Positions 38,836-50,424 are shown, counted from the first letter of the stretch. The stretch is DNA of 64,000 bases from Deinococcus sp. YIM 134068 (GCF_036543075.1 NZ_JAZHPF010000002.1:248001-312000); one strand, 5' to 3'. Notes: generated by a model from the sequence alone, not told the origin. Translations and numbers: made by a program.

Positions 38836-39744
38836 ATGCTCGACACCGCTTCCAAACCGGCCACCCTCGTCAGCCAGGAGAAGCGGGGACAACTGCGCCG
38901 ACGCGGCCTCACCGCCCTGTTGATGGTCACGCCCTTCCTCCTGATCTACCTCGTGTTCCTGATCTTCCCCACCCTGCGGGTGCTGCAACTCAGCCTCACC
39001 GACGCCGACCTCACCGGGCAGGGCGGGTATATCGGGCTGGGCAACTACGTGCGGCTCTTCCAGGAGCCGACCTTCTGGACGGCGCTGCGGGGCACGCTGT
39101 ACTTCATCCTGTTGACGGTCATTCCGAACACCGTCGTCGGGCTGGTGCTCGCCCTGCTGGTGACGCGCTTGAAGCGGCTCAAGGGGCTGGTGCTCGCGTG
39201 CTTCTTCCTGCCGTACGTGCTGCCCGTCAGCGTGGTGACGAACATCTGGAACTGGATGCTCGACTCGAACTTCGGCATCGTGAACACCCTGACTGGGAGC
39301 GCCGTCGCGTGGTTTCAGGACCCCGTATGGGCGATGCCCGCCGTCGCCCTCGTGACGATCTGGTGGACGGTGGGCTTCAACATCCTGCTGTTCATCGCCG
39401 GGCTTCAGAACATCTCGCCCGAGATTTACGAGGCCGCCGCGCTCGACGGGGCGTCCGGCTCCCGCCTCTTCTGGTCGATCACCTGGCCGAACCTCTGGCC
39501 GGTGACGAGCCTCGTGCTGCTGCTGCAACTGATCGCCCAGTTCAAGATTTTCGATCAGGTGTACCTGCTCACCCAGGGCGGCCCCTTCGACCGGACGCTC
39601 GTGCTGCTGCTGTACTCCTACCGCGAGGGCTTTCAGCAGCAGCACGGCGGCTACGCCTCGACCATCGGCGTGGTGCTGATGGTGGTCATCCTCGCCGCCT
39701 CGCTGCTTCAGTCGCGGGTGCTGAACAGAGGAGAACGCGCATGA
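38836..39744 (+). CDS. Sugar ABC importer, permease 1
   Basis: This encodes 302 residues; the ATG at 38836 comes after AAAGGAG at a long spacer. It has six membrane helices, beginning LLMVTPFLLIYLVFLIFPTL. The EAA loop that contacts the ATPase is YEAAALDGASGSRLFWSITWPNLWP. This is the MalF/UgpA-type CUT1 permease. Its stop overlaps the next ATG (ATGA). Confidence 0.95.
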   Translation: MLDTASKPATLVSQEKRGQLRRRGLTALLMVTPFLLIYLVFLIFPTLRVLQLSLTDADLTGQGGYIGLGNYVRLFQEPTFWTALRGTLYFILLTVIPNTVVGLVLALLVTRLKRLKGLVLACFFLPYVLPVSVVTNIWNWMLDSNFGIVNTLTGSAVAWFQDPVWAMPAVALVTIWWTVGFNILLFIAGLQNISPEIYEAAALDGASGSRLFWSITWPNLWPVTSLVLLLQLIAQFKIFDQVYLLTQGGPFDRTLVLLLYSYREGFQQQHGGYASTIGVVLMVVILAASLLQSRVLNRGERA

Positions 39745-40616
39745 CCGTCACCGCTGCCTCAAGGAGCGCGCGTACCGTCTCCCCCTCCGTCCGGCTCGCC
39801 CGGCTGTGGGGCGGGGTGGTCACGGCCCTCACCGCCTTGCTCGCGGCCCTGTGGGTCTTCCCGGTCTACTGGGCGGCGGTCACGTCCATCAAGCCCGACG
39901 CGGACACCATCGTCACCCCGCCGACCTTCTGGCCGACCACCATCGACCTGAGCAGCTACACCTACATCCTCCAGAACAGCCCCCTGGTGCGCTGGTACTT
40001 CAACTCCATCCTGACCTCGCTGGCGATTACGGTGCTGGTGCTGCTGCTCTCGCTGCTGTGCGCCTACGCCCTGTCGCAGATCGACTTCCGGGGGAGAACG
40101 TGGCTGTACTGGCTGGTGCTGGTGGGCTTCATGCTGCCCTTCCAGGCGAGCCTGATTCCGCTCTTCATCCTGATCAACAACCTGGGGCTGGTGAACAACT
40201 TCGCCGGGCTGATCCTCCCGCAGCTCGCCGCGCCCCTCGCGGTGGTGATCTACAAGCAGTTCTTCGACCAGATTCCCCACGAACTCGGCGACGCCGCGCG
40301 CATCGACGGGGCGGGCGAGTGGCGGGTGCTCTTCAGCATCTTCCTGCCGCTGAACTGGAGCATCACCGTGGCGCTCGCCATCGTGACCTTCATCGCGGCG
40401 TGGAACAACTTCCTGTGGCCCTTCATCGTCCTCAACGACCCGCCCAAGCTCACCATCCCGGTCGGCATCACGCAGGTGCAGTCGGCCTATGGGGTGGCCT
40501 ACGCGAAGACGATGGCGACGGCGATGACGGCGGCCCTGCCCACCATGATCGCCTACCTGATCTTCCAGCGCCGGGTGACGGAGGGCGTGATGGCGACGGC
40601 GGGCCTCAAGGGCTAG
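39741..40616 (+). CDS. Sugar ABC importer, permease 2
   Basis: This encodes 291 residues; the ATG at 39741 overlaps permease 1 by four bases and follows GAGGAGAA. It is MalG-type with about six membrane helices; the EAA loop is ELGDAARIDGAGEWRVLFSIFLPLNW. The C-terminus (FQRRVTEGVMATAGLKG) is the usual end of this family. It forms the heterodimeric channel with the gene before it. A housekeeping sugar ATPase (MsiK/UgpC type) from elsewhere must serve it. Confidence 0.95.
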   Translation: MTVTAASRSARTVSPSVRLARLWGGVVTALTALLAALWVFPVYWAAVTSIKPDADTIVTPPTFWPTTIDLSSYTYILQNSPLVRWYFNSILTSLAITVLVLLLSLLCAYALSQIDFRGRTWLYWLVLVGFMLPFQASLIPLFILINNLGLVNNFAGLILPQLAAPLAVVIYKQFFDQIPHELGDAARIDGAGEWRVLFSIFLPLNWSITVALAIVTFIAAWNNFLWPFIVLNDPPKLTIPVGITQVQSAYGVAYAKTMATAMTAALPTMIAYLIFQRRVTEGVMATAGLKG

Positions 40617-40637
40617 CGGGAGGCGCGGGCCTGCGGT

Positions 40638-40680
40638 GGGACGGGGGGAACGAGCTGGCCTCCCGTCCCGCCCCGTTTGG
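40638..40680 (+). terminator. Possible terminator after the importer
   Basis: GGGACGGG / CCCGTCCC make a perfect 8-bp stem with a 16-base loop; only a weak GTTTGG tract follows. Confidence 0.45.
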
Positions 40681-40769
40681 GGTCCCTTTCCTGAAAGCGG
40701 GCTTCAGACGACCCTCCCCGGCGCGCGTCCCCCCCGTGAGAAGATTTGCCCCGTTGTGGAGGATGCCGG

Positions 40770-41852
40770 ATGACGCGAGGCCCAGTTCAGAAGTCCAGCC
40801 CAGAGGTGGAGGAGCGCGGGAGAACCCCCCTGTCGAGGGGAGCCGCCCGCAATACCACCATTCACGATGTCGCCCAGCGGGCGGGCGTGTCCTACCAGAC
40901 CGTCTCGCGGGTGATCAACGACCATCCCAGCGTGGCCCCGGCGACCCGCGAGCGGGTGCAGGGCGCTATCGAGGACCTGGGCTACCGGCCCAGCCTGATC
41001 GCCAAGGGGCTGGTCACGCGCCGGTCGCAACTCATCGGGATCGTCGCCTCCGCGACCGACCAGTACGGCCCGGCCCAGATCGTCCAGCAGGTCGAGCAGT
41101 CGGCCCGGCTCTCGGGGTACGACAGCCTGCTTACCACGTTGCGCCGTTTCGAGGCGGCGGAGATGGTGCAGGCCGTCGCCCGATTGCAGCAGTTCGGGGT
41201 GGACGGGTTGGTGCTGCTGACCCCGTACGACGCGCATGAGATCGTGCCGGTGATCGGCGCGAAGGTCCCCTTCATCCTCATTGACGCCACCACGGAGGTG
41301 GAGGGTCCCAGCGTCAGCGTCGATCAGTTCGAGGGGGGGCGCGTCGCCACCGAACATCTCGCCCTCCTGGGACACCGCCGCATTCTGCACATCGGCGGCC
41401 CCGTGGAGTGGAGCGACGCGGACCTGCGCCACCGGGGGTACCGTCACGTCCTGGCCGCCCACGGCCTGCCCGAGCTGCCCCGGCTGAACGGGGACTGGAG
41501 CGCGCAGAGCGGCTTCCTGGCCCTGGAGGCGGCGCTGGCGGACGGACTGGAGTTCACCGCCGTGTTCGCCGGGAACGACCAGATGGCGCTGGGCGTGATG
41601 GCGGCCCTCGCCCGGATGGGGCGGCGGGTGCCGGAGGATGTCTCGGTCGTCGGGTTCGACGGTACGCCCGAATCCGCCTTCTACCAGCCGCCGCTCACCA
41701 CGGTTCAGCAGAACTTCGCGCAGCTCGGACGCAAGAGCCTGGAGGAGCTGATCCGCCGCATCCGGGGGCAGCGGCTGGGCGCGTCGCATCACGTCTTCCA
41801 GCCACAGCTCCTCGTGCGGGCGACCACCGCGCCGCCGAGTGCCCGAACGTAG
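40770..41852 (+). CDS. LacI-family repressor, probable ara regulator
   Basis: This encodes 360 residues; the ATG at 40770 follows GGAGG at 40758. The helix-turn-helix is TIHDVAQRAGVSYQTVSRVINDHPSV with hinge LGYRPSLIAKGL, after an atypical ~29-residue N-terminal tail. The ligand domain has periplasmic-binding-protein form, including LLGHRRILHIGGP, FAGNDQMALGVMAAL and VSVVGFDGTPES. It lies right after the importer genes and 46 bases before the GH2 gene. The two TGTGA-NCGN-TCACA sites in the locus fit its DNA-binding class; this pairing is inferred. Confidence 0.93.
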   Translation: MTRGPVQKSSPEVEERGRTPLSRGAARNTTIHDVAQRAGVSYQTVSRVINDHPSVAPATRERVQGAIEDLGYRPSLIAKGLVTRRSQLIGIVASATDQYGPAQIVQQVEQSARLSGYDSLLTTLRRFEAAEMVQAVARLQQFGVDGLVLLTPYDAHEIVPVIGAKVPFILIDATTEVEGPSVSVDQFEGGRVATEHLALLGHRRILHIGGPVEWSDADLRHRGYRHVLAAHGLPELPRLNGDWSAQSGFLALEAALADGLEFTAVFAGNDQMALGVMAALARMGRRVPEDVSVVGFDGTPESAFYQPPLTTVQQNFAQLGRKSLEELIRRIRGQRLGASHHVFQPQLLVRATTAPPSART

Positions 41853-41898
41853 AGAACGCACGAGGAACGACCGTTTTCACCCATCCCCAGGAGTGAGT

Positions 41899-43806
<1,908 letters not shown>

Positions 43807-43855
43807 CCTCAGAAGACAGGGGGGACAATTTCCCAGTCACCGGGCGAGACCGCCT

Positions 43856-44875
43856 TCAACGACGCCGGGCGACGGACTCGCGCACCACCAGTTCGGTCTG
43901 GGGGGCGCTCACGTCGGGCGACTGGCCGCGCAGCCGGGCGAGCAGAAAGCGGGCCATCGCCAGGCCAGCCTCACGCATGGGCTGACGCACCGAGGTCAGG
44001 GGGGGCGTGGTGTAGGCCGACCCCGGCTGATCGTCGAAGCCCACGAGCGAGAGATCGTCCGGCACGCGCAGGCCCCGGCGGTACAGCGCGAGGCGCGCCC
44101 CGATGGCGGTCTGGTCGTTCGCGCAGAAGACGGCGGTGATCGGGCGGCCCAGGTCGAGCAGGCGACCCATGCCCAGCACCCCGGAGGGAACCCGGTAGTC
44201 GCCCTGCACGACGAGGGCGGGGTCGAAGGGCAGACCGGCGTCCTCCAGGCCGAGGCGGTAGCCGTGCAGGCGTTCGTGGGCGTCCTCGTGCGCGGGGTCG
44301 CCCATGATGTGCCCGATGACGCGGTGGCCGTGCTGAGTCAGGTGCCGGGTGGCGGCGCGTGCCCCGCCCACGTTGTCGAAACTCATGGCACCGCCGCCCA
44401 GGTCGGTCAGGTGGACGCGGCGACCGAGCACGACCGTCGGCACGTGGCCGGCGACGGCCCGCAGGTCGCCCTCGTCCAGGCTGCTGCCGAACACGATCAG
44501 GCCCTCGGCCTGGTGGCGCAGCAGCACGTCCAGCACCCGCTGCTCGTCGCGGCGGTTCCAGTGGCCGCTGCCGATCAGGGGGGAGTACGGACTGCCCTCC
44601 AGCCCCTCCTCGATGCCGCCCAGCACGTCGCTGTAGTAGGGGCTGGCGAGGTCAGGAGTGAGGACGCCCACGATGCCCGACGATCCCGTGACCAGACTGC
44701 GCGCCGCCGCGTTGGGCCGGTAGCCGAGCAGCGCGACGGCCTGCTCGACCGCCCGGCGCTTCTCAGCGTCCACGGCGGCGGTGCCGTTGAGGATGCGGGA
44801 GACCGTGGCCGGAGAAACCCCCGCCACCTGGGCGACCTGACGGACGGTGACGCGCCTTTTCGGGATGACGTTCAA
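43856..44875 (-). CDS. LacI-family regulator, probable controller of the beta-glucanase gene
   Basis: This encodes 339 residues if the TTG at 44875 (after GGGTGGAAG) is the start. A TTG at 44932 would add 19 residues, but that stretch codes across a perfect operator-like palindrome and precedes the normal LacI N-terminus. The HTH is TVRQVAQVAGVSPATVSRILNG, with hinge LGYRPNAAARSL. The ligand domain includes HGHRVIGHIMG, FCANDQTAIGARLAL and LSLVGFDDQPGSAYTTPPLTSVRQP. It diverges from the GH81 gene and ends 49 bases from the convergent GH2 gene. Confidence 0.92.
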   Translation of the reverse strand: MNVIPKRRVTVRQVAQVAGVSPATVSRILNGTAAVDAEKRRAVEQAVALLGYRPNAAARSLVTGSSGIVGVLTPDLASPYYSDVLGGIEEGLEGSPYSPLIGSGHWNRRDEQRVLDVLLRHQAEGLIVFGSSLDEGDLRAVAGHVPTVVLGRRVHLTDLGGGAMSFDNVGGARAATRHLTQHGHRVIGHIMGDPAHEDAHERLHGYRLGLEDAGLPFDPALVVQGDYRVPSGVLGMGRLLDLGRPITAVFCANDQTAIGARLALYRRGLRVPDDLSLVGFDDQPGSAYTTPPLTSVRQPMREAGLAMARFLLARLRGQSPDVSAPQTELVVRESVARRR

Positions 44876-44896
44876 CTTCCACCCATCATACGTCTT

Positions 44897-44911
44897 CTGA
44901 AACTGTTTCAG
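44897..44911. promoter_or_regulatory. Palindrome in the leader of the LacI-type gene
   Basis: CTGAAACTGTTTCAG has perfect 7-base arms around one central base. It lies 22 bases upstream of the chosen start of the second LacI-type gene. It resembles an autoregulatory operator, though the central CG usual for this family is absent. Confidence 0.5.
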
Positions 44912-45004
44912 GGGTGTGTTTGAGGTCTTCAACTCTGGAGTGCGTCGTGGGGCCGGAAAAGTAACTGGCCTTTCTAAACGACCGCCGCAACTTCGGTCTA
45001 TAGC

Positions 45005-45033
45005 TTGAACACGTTTTCAAAAAGTGTTACGCT
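45005..45033 (+). promoter_or_regulatory. Promoter with LacI-type operator before the GH81 gene
   Basis: TTGAACACGTTTTCAA (45005-45020) is a 16-bp palindrome with one mismatched pair and a central CG, the signature of LacI-family sites. TTGAAC (45005-45010) can be the -35, with TACGCT (45028-45033) 17 bases on as a weak -10, so the operator covers the promoter. A long leader of about 350 bases without a gene follows to 45393. Confidence 0.6.
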
Positions 45034-45393
45034 GCCCCCGCTCCACAAGTTCAGGGCGGGAGACGGATCGCGGCCCGGACGCGCCTCACGTCGGGCGCGC
45101 GGCGTCGCGGCGTCTCCACCGCCGGAGGTCATCGTGTGTCCACCGTGGCTGTCCTCCCCGTCGTGCCGTCACCAACCTCTGCCCTCCACGAGACGACGAC
45201 CGCCCCAGTGACGTTCCGTTCGCCGTCCTGAAGTGCCGGAGGGTCCAAGCCCTGTCCGGTCCCAGTCCCTGATGGCCGTCCGGCGAAGTCCACCACCACA
45301 TTCGGAGGCCGCGCTTCCGTCCGGCGTCATTCCCCGTTCCGGCGCGTTCTCTCCGTGTGGGCCAGTCGCCCGCACGTCCACGAAGGAGCCACG

Positions 45394-48300
45394 ATGCAAC
45401 CCACCAGAACGAAGCTCTCCGGCGTGATGGCGCTGCTGGCGCTCGGCGCGGCGGCGTGCGGCAGAACGGAACAGCAGCAGGCCAGCCAGCCGGGCGGAGC
45501 GCCCACCGTGAGGGCCACCGCGCTCCCCGCCGGGGCGCAGGGACCGTCGAACAATGTCGGTGCCCCGGTCGCCCCGAAGAGGACGGCCAACGTGCGCGGC
45601 CCGGTCCCCACGAACGACTGGTGGTCGTCGCTGGTCTTCCAGCGCTACCCGGACAACCCCTATTCCGAGAACATGCACGCCCAGCCGCTCTCGATGCGGG
45701 CGAAGGCCAGCGGCCTGGGCATCGCGTACCCCGCCACGCACGTCATCACGCCGGACAACCGCAAGTACGAACATACCTACACCGAGGACTTCACCCTGGG
45801 CGTCGCGGGGCTGAACTCGCCCGACGCCAAACTCGACGGCTATTCCGACTGGACCGTGCGCTCGTTCTGGAGCGGCGGCGGCGCGAGCCTCACCACCACC
45901 TTCGGCCACGGCCTGCCCTACGTGTACGCGACCAAGACGGGCGGCGACATCCGCATCGTTTTCAACGGGGCACCGGGCGTGTGGTCGAACGCGGGCAACG
46001 TCGTCGGCGTCTCCATTCGCGGGCACCACTACGGCCTGTTCGCCCCGAGCGGCGCGACGTGGCGGGTGGAGGGCAACACCCTGATCTCGAGCCTCGCGGG
46101 CAAGAACTACGTGTCTGTGGCCGCCCTGCCGGACAATGCCGGTGGCACGCTGAGCGAGTTTGCGCGCCACGCCTTCGCCTTCGTGACCGACACGCGGGTC
46201 AGCTACTCGGTCCAGAACGGCACGGTGAACACGACGTTTACGGCCACGACCACGCCGATGGAGGGCAGCGAGACCCGGCCCCTCATGGCGCTCTACCGCC
46301 ACCAGTGGCTCAACTCCGGGGCGGTGAACACGGGCTACACCTACACCTCGGCGCGCGGGAGCATGAGGGTGCTGCGGGGCAACAGCTTCTCGACCTCGCT
46401 GCGCTTCGGGGGCGTGCTGCCCACCCTGCCCGACAGGGGCACGTATGACCGGAACCGGCTGGCGGGCTACCTCAACGAGGCGGCGGCCAGACCCGCCATC
46501 ACCGGCACCGACACCTACTGGGTGGGCAAGAGCCTCGGGCGGGCGGCGGAACTGACGCATATCGCCTCCCAGCTCGGCAACACCGGGGCGCAGGGCGCGC
46601 TGCTGGGCAACATGAAGACCAAGCTGCAAGACTGGCTCACGCCGGGGGGTGAGAACTATTTCGCCTACGACGACGTGTGGGGCACATTGATCGGCTACCC
46701 GGCCTCCTACGGCTCGGACACCGAACTCAACGACCACCACTTCCATTACGGCTACTTCGTGCAGGCCGCCGCCGCCATCGCCATGTACGACCCGGCGTGG
46801 GCGAACACCTGGGCCGGGCAGATCAACGACCTGATCATGGACGCCGCCAACCCTGGGAGCGACACGCGCTTCCCACGGCTGCGGAACTTCGACCCCTACG
46901 CGGGCCACTCGTGGGCGTCGGGGCACGCGGGCTTCGCGTCGGGCAACAATAACGAGTCGTCCAGCGAGGCGATCAACTTCGCCACGGGTCTCATCCTGTG
47001 GGGGTCACTGACGAACAACGCGCAGGTGCGCGACCTGGGCATCTACCTGTACGCCACCGAGGTCAGCGCCATCGAGCAGTACTGGTTCGACGTGGACAAC
47101 GCGGTGTACCCGAGCAACTTCATCCACCCGGCGGTCGGCATGAACTGGGGCGACGGCGGCTCATACTCGACGTGGTTCACCGCCGAACCCGAGATGATCC
47201 AGGGCATCAACTTCCTGCCGATTCAGCACGGCTCGCTGCACCTCGGCTCGCGGCCCGACTACATCAGGACGAACTACGCCCACATGACGGGCCAGAACGG
47301 CGGCGAACCCGGCGTGTGGCAGGACATCTGGTGGGGCTACCTCGCGCTCTCCGACCCGGCGGCGGCCATCCAGAAATTCGACGCGAACCAGGGCTACACG
47401 CCGGAGGAGGGCCAGTCGAAGGCGTTCACCTACCACTGGATTCACAACCTCAACGCGCTGGGCCGCCCGGACGTGGGCGTGACCTCGAACTCGGCGACCG
47501 CCGCCACCTTCAACAAGAACGGCACGCGCACCTACGTGGCCTACAACCCTGGGGGCGCGGCGACCACCGTGACCTTCTCCACGGGCGCGACGCTGAACGT
47601 GCCCGCCCGGTCGCTCGCCACGTCGAGCGGCGGCGTCATCACCAACCCGCCGCCCGCCCCGACCCTTCAGCCGGGTTCGTTCTACTCCCTCCGCACCGTG
47701 ACGCCGGGCGTGACCCGCTACCTGCGCCATGCGGGGAGCCTCGCCTCCACCGAGGTCGTGGACGCGAACAGCGCCGCCGGTCTGAAGCAGGACGCCAGTT
47801 GGAAGGCCGCCCCCGGCCTCGCCGACGCGGGCTGCGTCTCGTTCGAGTCGGTGAACTTCCCCGGCTCGTACCTGCGTCACGCGGGGTCGCGCCTGCGGAT
47901 CGACCCCAACAACACCACCGACCTCTTCCGGCAGGACGCGACCTTCTGCGTGAGGGCGGCCCTCGACCGCAGCGGCGGCAACGTGTCGCTGGCCTCCAAG
48001 AACTTCCCCAACAGCTACATTCGCCACCGGGGCGGCGAGGTCTGGCTCGACCCCAACGACAACAGCGCCGGATTCCGCGCCGACGCCTCGTGGGCACCCA
48101 TGAGCGCCTGGAGCACCTCCGGCACCACGCCGCCGCCCCCCGCCGCCAGCGCGAACATCCCCGGCGTCGTGACGACGAACGCGGGAGCCATCGCCAATGG
48201 CGCGAGCAGAAGCTGGAACCTCAACGCCACGGGCGCGGCCAACCTGCGTCTGCGGCTGACCAGCAACAGCACGCAGAACAGCCGCTCGATCACCGTGGTC

Positions 48301-48450
48301 TTCGCCGGGCGGGAGATTCCGCTCTCCATCAACGCCGGGCAGACCGTCAACGTGGACTTCGCAGGCGTGGGCGCGGGCGCACAGACGCTCACCCTCCGCG
48401 CGGGGAATGACGCCGTATCCCTCGGCCAACTGGAGTTCGTGACGTACTGA
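45394..48450 (+). CDS. GH81 endo-beta-1,3-glucanase lipoprotein with CBM42-like module
   Basis: This encodes 1018 residues; the ATG at 45394 follows GAAGGAG. The signal ends in a lipobox-like ALGAAAC, so it is probably membrane-anchored. The GH81 core (about 65-740) shows VPTNDWWSSLVF, Asp447 in ELNDHHFHYGYF and Glu521/Glu525 in NNNESSSEAINF, the known catalytic region. A Pro-rich linker leads to residues ~765-905 with three units containing YLRHAG, SYLRHAG and SYIRHRGGEVWLDPND. This is the beta-trefoil of AbfB/CBM42 domains that bind arabinofuranose. A C-terminal beta-sandwich of about 95 residues follows. The enzyme cuts beta-1,3-glucan such as fungal wall or laminarin. Confidence 0.93.
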   Translation: MQPTRTKLSGVMALLALGAAACGRTEQQQASQPGGAPTVRATALPAGAQGPSNNVGAPVAPKRTANVRGPVPTNDWWSSLVFQRYPDNPYSENMHAQPLSMRAKASGLGIAYPATHVITPDNRKYEHTYTEDFTLGVAGLNSPDAKLDGYSDWTVRSFWSGGGASLTTTFGHGLPYVYATKTGGDIRIVFNGAPGVWSNAGNVVGVSIRGHHYGLFAPSGATWRVEGNTLISSLAGKNYVSVAALPDNAGGTLSEFARHAFAFVTDTRVSYSVQNGTVNTTFTATTTPMEGSETRPLMALYRHQWLNSGAVNTGYTYTSARGSMRVLRGNSFSTSLRFGGVLPTLPDRGTYDRNRLAGYLNEAAARPAITGTDTYWVGKSLGRAAELTHIASQLGNTGAQGALLGNMKTKLQDWLTPGGENYFAYDDVWGTLIGYPASYGSDTELNDHHFHYGYFVQAAAAIAMYDPAWANTWAGQINDLIMDAANPGSDTRFPRLRNFDPYAGHSWASGHAGFASGNNNESSSEAINFATGLILWGSLTNNAQVRDLGIYLYATEVSAIEQYWFDVDNAVYPSNFIHPAVGMNWGDGGSYSTWFTAEPEMIQGINFLPIQHGSLHLGSRPDYIRTNYAHMTGQNGGEPGVWQDIWWGYLALSDPAAAIQKFDANQGYTPEEGQSKAFTYHWIHNLNALGRPDVGVTSNSATAATFNKNGTRTYVAYNPGGAATTVTFSTGATLNVPARSLATSSGGVITNPPPAPTLQPGSFYSLRTVTPGVTRYLRHAGSLASTEVVDANSAAGLKQDASWKAAPGLADAGCVSFESVNFPGSYLRHAGSRLRIDPNNTTDLFRQDATFCVRAALDRSGGNVSLASKNFPNSYIRHRGGEVWLDPNDNSAGFRADASWAPMSAWSTSGTTPPPPAASANIPGVVTTNAGAIANGASRSWNLNATGAANLRLRLTSNSTQNSRSITVVFAGREIPLSINAGQTVNVDFAGVGAGAQTLTLRAGNDAVSLGQLEFVTY

Positions 48451-48570
48451 CCGCCCGCGAGGTTTTGCCGGGTCGCCAAGCCCTCGCGTCCAGATCAGGA
48501 GGTGGACCCCGCCGCCAGCCCCCGCCGTTCGTCCCGCACCCCCGCCCGAATCTCCCGAAAGGACGCCACC

Positions 48571-50400
48571 ATGACCCACCACCGCGCCCTGCTGCCCGCC
48601 ACCTTCGCCCTGCTGCTGGGAGCCTGTAGCCAGCCCGGCCAGCTCTCAGCGAATGAATCCGGGAGGGTGAGCGCCCAGGCCGCCTGCACCGCCTGGGTGG
48701 AGGGACCGACCTACACCGCCGGACAGGTCGTCACGTACGGGGGGGCGACGTACACGGCCATCCAGACCCACACGGCCTACGCGGGCGCGGGCTGGAATCC
48801 CAGGAGCACCCCCAGCCTGTGGAGGCCAGGCGGGACGTGCGACGGCACCCCCCCGCCCCCGCCACCCTCCGGCGACACCACCCCGCCGTCGAACGCCACG
48901 CTGAGCGCCTCCCCGACCAGCCTCACCGCAGCGGGCAGCGTCACCCTGAGCGCCACGGCGAGCGACAACGTGGGCGTGACGCGGGTGGAATTTCTCAAGA
49001 ATGGGGCGCTGCTGTCCACCGATACCACGCCGGGCGACGGCTTCCGGGCGAGCGACGCCTTTTCGTCCAACACGCAAAACGGCACATACAGCTACGCGGC
49101 GAGGGCCTTTGACGCCGCCGGGAACAGCAGGACGAGTGCCGCCGTGAGCGTCAGCGTGAACATCCCCGGCGCTCCCCCGCCCCCGCCGCCAGCCACGGGC
49201 GGGTACAGGCGGGTGGGCTACTTCACCCAGTGGAGCATCTACTCGCGCAACTACCGGCTGGCGGACGTGCAGCGCAGCGGGGCCGCCGCCACCCTGACGC
49301 ACCTGAACTACGCCTTCGGCGGCATCTCGCCGGACCTCACCTGCACGGTCACGGCGCAGGGCAAGAGTGACGCCTTTGCGGACTACGGCAAGGCCTTCAC
49401 CGCCGCCGAGAGCGTGGACGGCGTGGGCGACACCTGGGACCAGCGGCTGCGCGGCAACTTCAACCAGCTCAGGGAACTCAAGGCGAGGAACCCCGGCCTG
49501 AGGGTGCTGATCTCGCTGGGCGGCTGGACGTGGAGCAGGGAGTTCAGCGACGTGGCCCTGACCGACGCCTCGCGCAGGAAGTTCGTGCAGAGCTGCGTTG
49601 ACCTCTACATCAACGGCAACCTGCCCGTCAGCGACGGCGCGGGCGGTCCGGGCGCGGCGGCGGGCGTGTTCGACGGCATCGACATCGACTGGGAGTATCC
49701 GGCCAGTGAGGGGCTGCCCGGCAACATCGTGCGGCCCGAGGACACGCGCAACTTCACGCTGCTGCTGGAGGAGTTCCGGCGTCAGCTCGGGCCAGGCAGG
49801 CTGCTGACCGCCGCCCTGCCCGCCGCGCCCTCCAAGATCGCCAAACTGGAGGTGGCGAACATCGCGCGCAGCCTCGACCTGATGAACGTGATGACCTACG
49901 ACTTCCGGGGGGCGTGGGCGGCCACCGGACCCACCAACTTCCACTCCAACCTCTATCCCAGCCCCGCTGACCCCGGCAGCGGCGAGGAGAGGACCTACAG
50001 CGTCGATACCGCCGTGACGGCCTACCTGCGGGCAGGAGCGCCTGCGGGCAAGCTCGTCGTGGGCCTTCCGTTCTACGGGCGCGGCTGGACCGGCGTGACG
50101 AACGCGAATGGCGGCCTGTACCAGCGGGCGACGGGGGCCGCCCGTGGCACCGTCGAGGCGGGCTACGAGGACTACAAGGTCCTGAAGAACGCGCCCGGCA
50201 CGGTGTTCCGCGACCCCACGACGCGGCAGATGTGGAAGTTCGACGGCAGCACCTTCTGGAGCTACGACGACCCGCAGGTGATCGCGGACAAGACGGCGTA
50301 CATCAAGCAAAGGGGCCTCGGCGGGGCCATGATCTGGTCGCTCGACGGGGACGACGCAACCGCCACGCTGTCCAAAGCTGTGGCGGCGGGCCTGCGGTAG
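48571..50400 (+). CDS. GH18 chitinase lipoprotein with chitin-binding and Ig-like domains
   Basis: This encodes 609 residues; the ATG at 48571 follows GAAAGGA. A lipoprotein signal (LLPATFALLLGAC) is present. Residues ~39-90 form a CBM5/12 chitin-binding domain (AWVEGPTYTAGQVVTYGGATYTA). After a Pro linker comes an Ig-like domain (~103-200, DNVGVTRVEFLKNGALL), a second Pro linker and the GH18 barrel from ~212. The catalytic motif DGIDIDWEY has Asp371, Asp373 and Glu375. VLISLGGWTWS, NVMTYDFRGAW and MIWSLDGDD are further landmarks. It follows the beta-glucanase by 120 bases, so the two may act together on fungal walls. Confidence 0.95.
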   Translation: MTHHRALLPATFALLLGACSQPGQLSANESGRVSAQAACTAWVEGPTYTAGQVVTYGGATYTAIQTHTAYAGAGWNPRSTPSLWRPGGTCDGTPPPPPPSGDTTPPSNATLSASPTSLTAAGSVTLSATASDNVGVTRVEFLKNGALLSTDTTPGDGFRASDAFSSNTQNGTYSYAARAFDAAGNSRTSAAVSVSVNIPGAPPPPPPATGGYRRVGYFTQWSIYSRNYRLADVQRSGAAATLTHLNYAFGGISPDLTCTVTAQGKSDAFADYGKAFTAAESVDGVGDTWDQRLRGNFNQLRELKARNPGLRVLISLGGWTWSREFSDVALTDASRRKFVQSCVDLYINGNLPVSDGAGGPGAAAGVFDGIDIDWEYPASEGLPGNIVRPEDTRNFTLLLEEFRRQLGPGRLLTAALPAAPSKIAKLEVANIARSLDLMNVMTYDFRGAWAATGPTNFHSNLYPSPADPGSGEERTYSVDTAVTAYLRAGAPAGKLVVGLPFYGRGWTGVTNANGGLYQRATGAARGTVEAGYEDYKVLKNAPGTVFRDPTTRQMWKFDGSTFWSYDDPQVIADKTAYIKQRGLGGAMIWSLDGDDATATLSKAVAAGLR

Positions 50401-50424
50401 CGGTCACACACGTCGGGGGGTGGA

